NCBI GenBank assembly: GCA_002395905.1
Contig: DGVK01000128.1
Location: forward strand, 1 to 7,733
DNA from: Verrucomicrobia bacterium UBA4286
Lineage (GTDB): Bacteria; Verrucomicrobiota; Kiritimatiellia; RFP12; UBA1067
Reading direction: 5' to 3'
DNA length: 7,733 nt
Below are positions 7,280 to 7,733 of the stretch, piece after piece. Both the position numbers and the translations under genes were made by a program. Within the stretch, counting starts at the first letter, position 1; every line of letters starts with the position of its first letter. A model generated the notes under the pieces. The model saw nothing but the letters and a program-made list of their open reading frames with translations. It made no database searches and was not told the origin of the DNA.

Positions 7280-7733
7280 ATGAAGAAACTTGTATTTATG
7301 CTTTCACTTGCGGCGTCGCTCTGCCTCGTTGCCGTGGAGGAGACCGCATACGCCCCGATGAAGGAGGCGCTGGCGCCATACGTGGAAAGCGGCGAACTGC
7401 CGGGAGCGGTGAGCATACTGTTCAAGGACGGCCGTCGCGCGGTGACGTGTGTCGGCTACGCGGATGTCGCGGCGAAGCGCGCCATCACTGCGGACGACAC
7501 CTATATGCAGTGTTCGCAGACAAAGGGCTTCTGCGGCGTCACGATAGCGAAACTCGTCGAGGAAGGGCGGTTGAATCTTGACGACCCTGTCTCGAAGTAT
7601 CTGCCAGAATTCGAAACGCTGTGGATTGAAGGTCCGGCGACGAACGACATGCGCACCCTCATAAAGGCGAAAAACGTGCTTACGGTGCGCATGTGCCTCA
7701 ACCACACTGGCGGCTTCCCGTTCGAGACAAGCG
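7280..7733 (+). CDS. Exported serine hydrolase, class C beta-lactamase-like fold (PF00144 type), 3' end outside window
   Basis: The first 151 residues are visible. The N-terminus MKKLVFMLSLAASLCLVA is a typical Sec signal peptide (two Lys, then a hydrophobic core), with a likely cleavage near LVA before VEE; the Cys at residue 15 does not sit in a good lipobox. The mature part follows the beta-lactamase/DD-peptidase/esterase pattern: GELPGAVSILFKDG, then YMQCSQTKGF with the SxxK active-site motif at Ser79-Lys82, then AKLVEEGRLNLDDPVSKYLPEF and the LTVRMCLNHTGGF segment, matching the usual lxxLLxHTSG region. The YxN and C-terminal KTG-like motifs would lie beyond the window. Members of this family include esterases, D-aminopeptidases and peptidoglycan-related enzymes besides AmpC, so antibiotic resistance should not be assumed. 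It lies 31 bp after the debranching enzyme, probably in the same transcript. Confidence 0.87.
   Translation, partial: MKKLVFMLSLAASLCLVAVEETAYAPMKEALAPYVESGELPGAVSILFKDGRRAVTCVGYADVAAKRAITADDTYMQCSQTKGFCGVTIAKLVEEGRLNLDDPVSKYLPEFETLWIEGPATNDMRTLIKAKNVLTVRMCLNHTGGFPFETS

Overview
The window is a gene-dense, GC-rich (roughly 60% or more by eye) bacterial segment with four genes, all on the + strand: (1) the C-terminal 499 residues of a clan-A glycoside hydrolase, running in from the left edge; (2) a complete yidC membrane insertase; (3) a complete 1320-residue glycogen debranching enzyme that carries a GH13 alpha-amylase-type half and an amylo-1,6-glucosidase half; (4) the N-terminal 151 residues of an exported serine hydrolase of the class C beta-lactamase / penicillin-binding-protein fold, running off the right edge. 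I see no tRNA, rRNA, CRISPR array, insertion sequence, phage gene or factor-independent terminator.

Organism: the Ala/Arg/Glu-rich GC-biased coding, a glycoside hydrolase whose motifs resemble those common in anaerobic PVC-group bacteria, a yidC outside the rpmH-rnpA-yidD-yidC-jag cluster, and an A-rich leader with poor Shine-Dalgarno before yidC together suggest the Verrucomicrobiota/Kiritimatiellota/Lentisphaerota group, perhaps a gut or rumen lineage. This is inference from impression and not a measured assignment. The presence of a P1-type periplasmic domain in YidC indicates a Gram-negative (diderm) cell.

Layout: the glycoside hydrolase ends at 1502. The only sizeable intergenic space (68 bp, 1503-1570) holds a good extended -10 promoter (TGGTAAAAT) that should drive yidC. 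yidC and the debranching enzyme share one base (TGATG), so they are very likely co-transcribed and translationally coupled. The debranching enzyme is followed after 31 bp by the serine hydrolase with no terminator between, so the last three genes may form one transcription unit.

Working together: the debranching enzyme should handle alpha-1,6 branch points of storage glycogen or imported alpha-glucan; the leftmost enzyme probably acts on an exogenous or envelope glycan; the serine hydrolase is envelope-directed; YidC inserts membrane proteins. No shared pathway links YidC to the others, and the main oddity is that a housekeeping insertase is coupled to a glycogen enzyme. I found no convincing evidence of a wholly new system; the most noteworthy points are the two-enzyme fusion and the yidC coupling.
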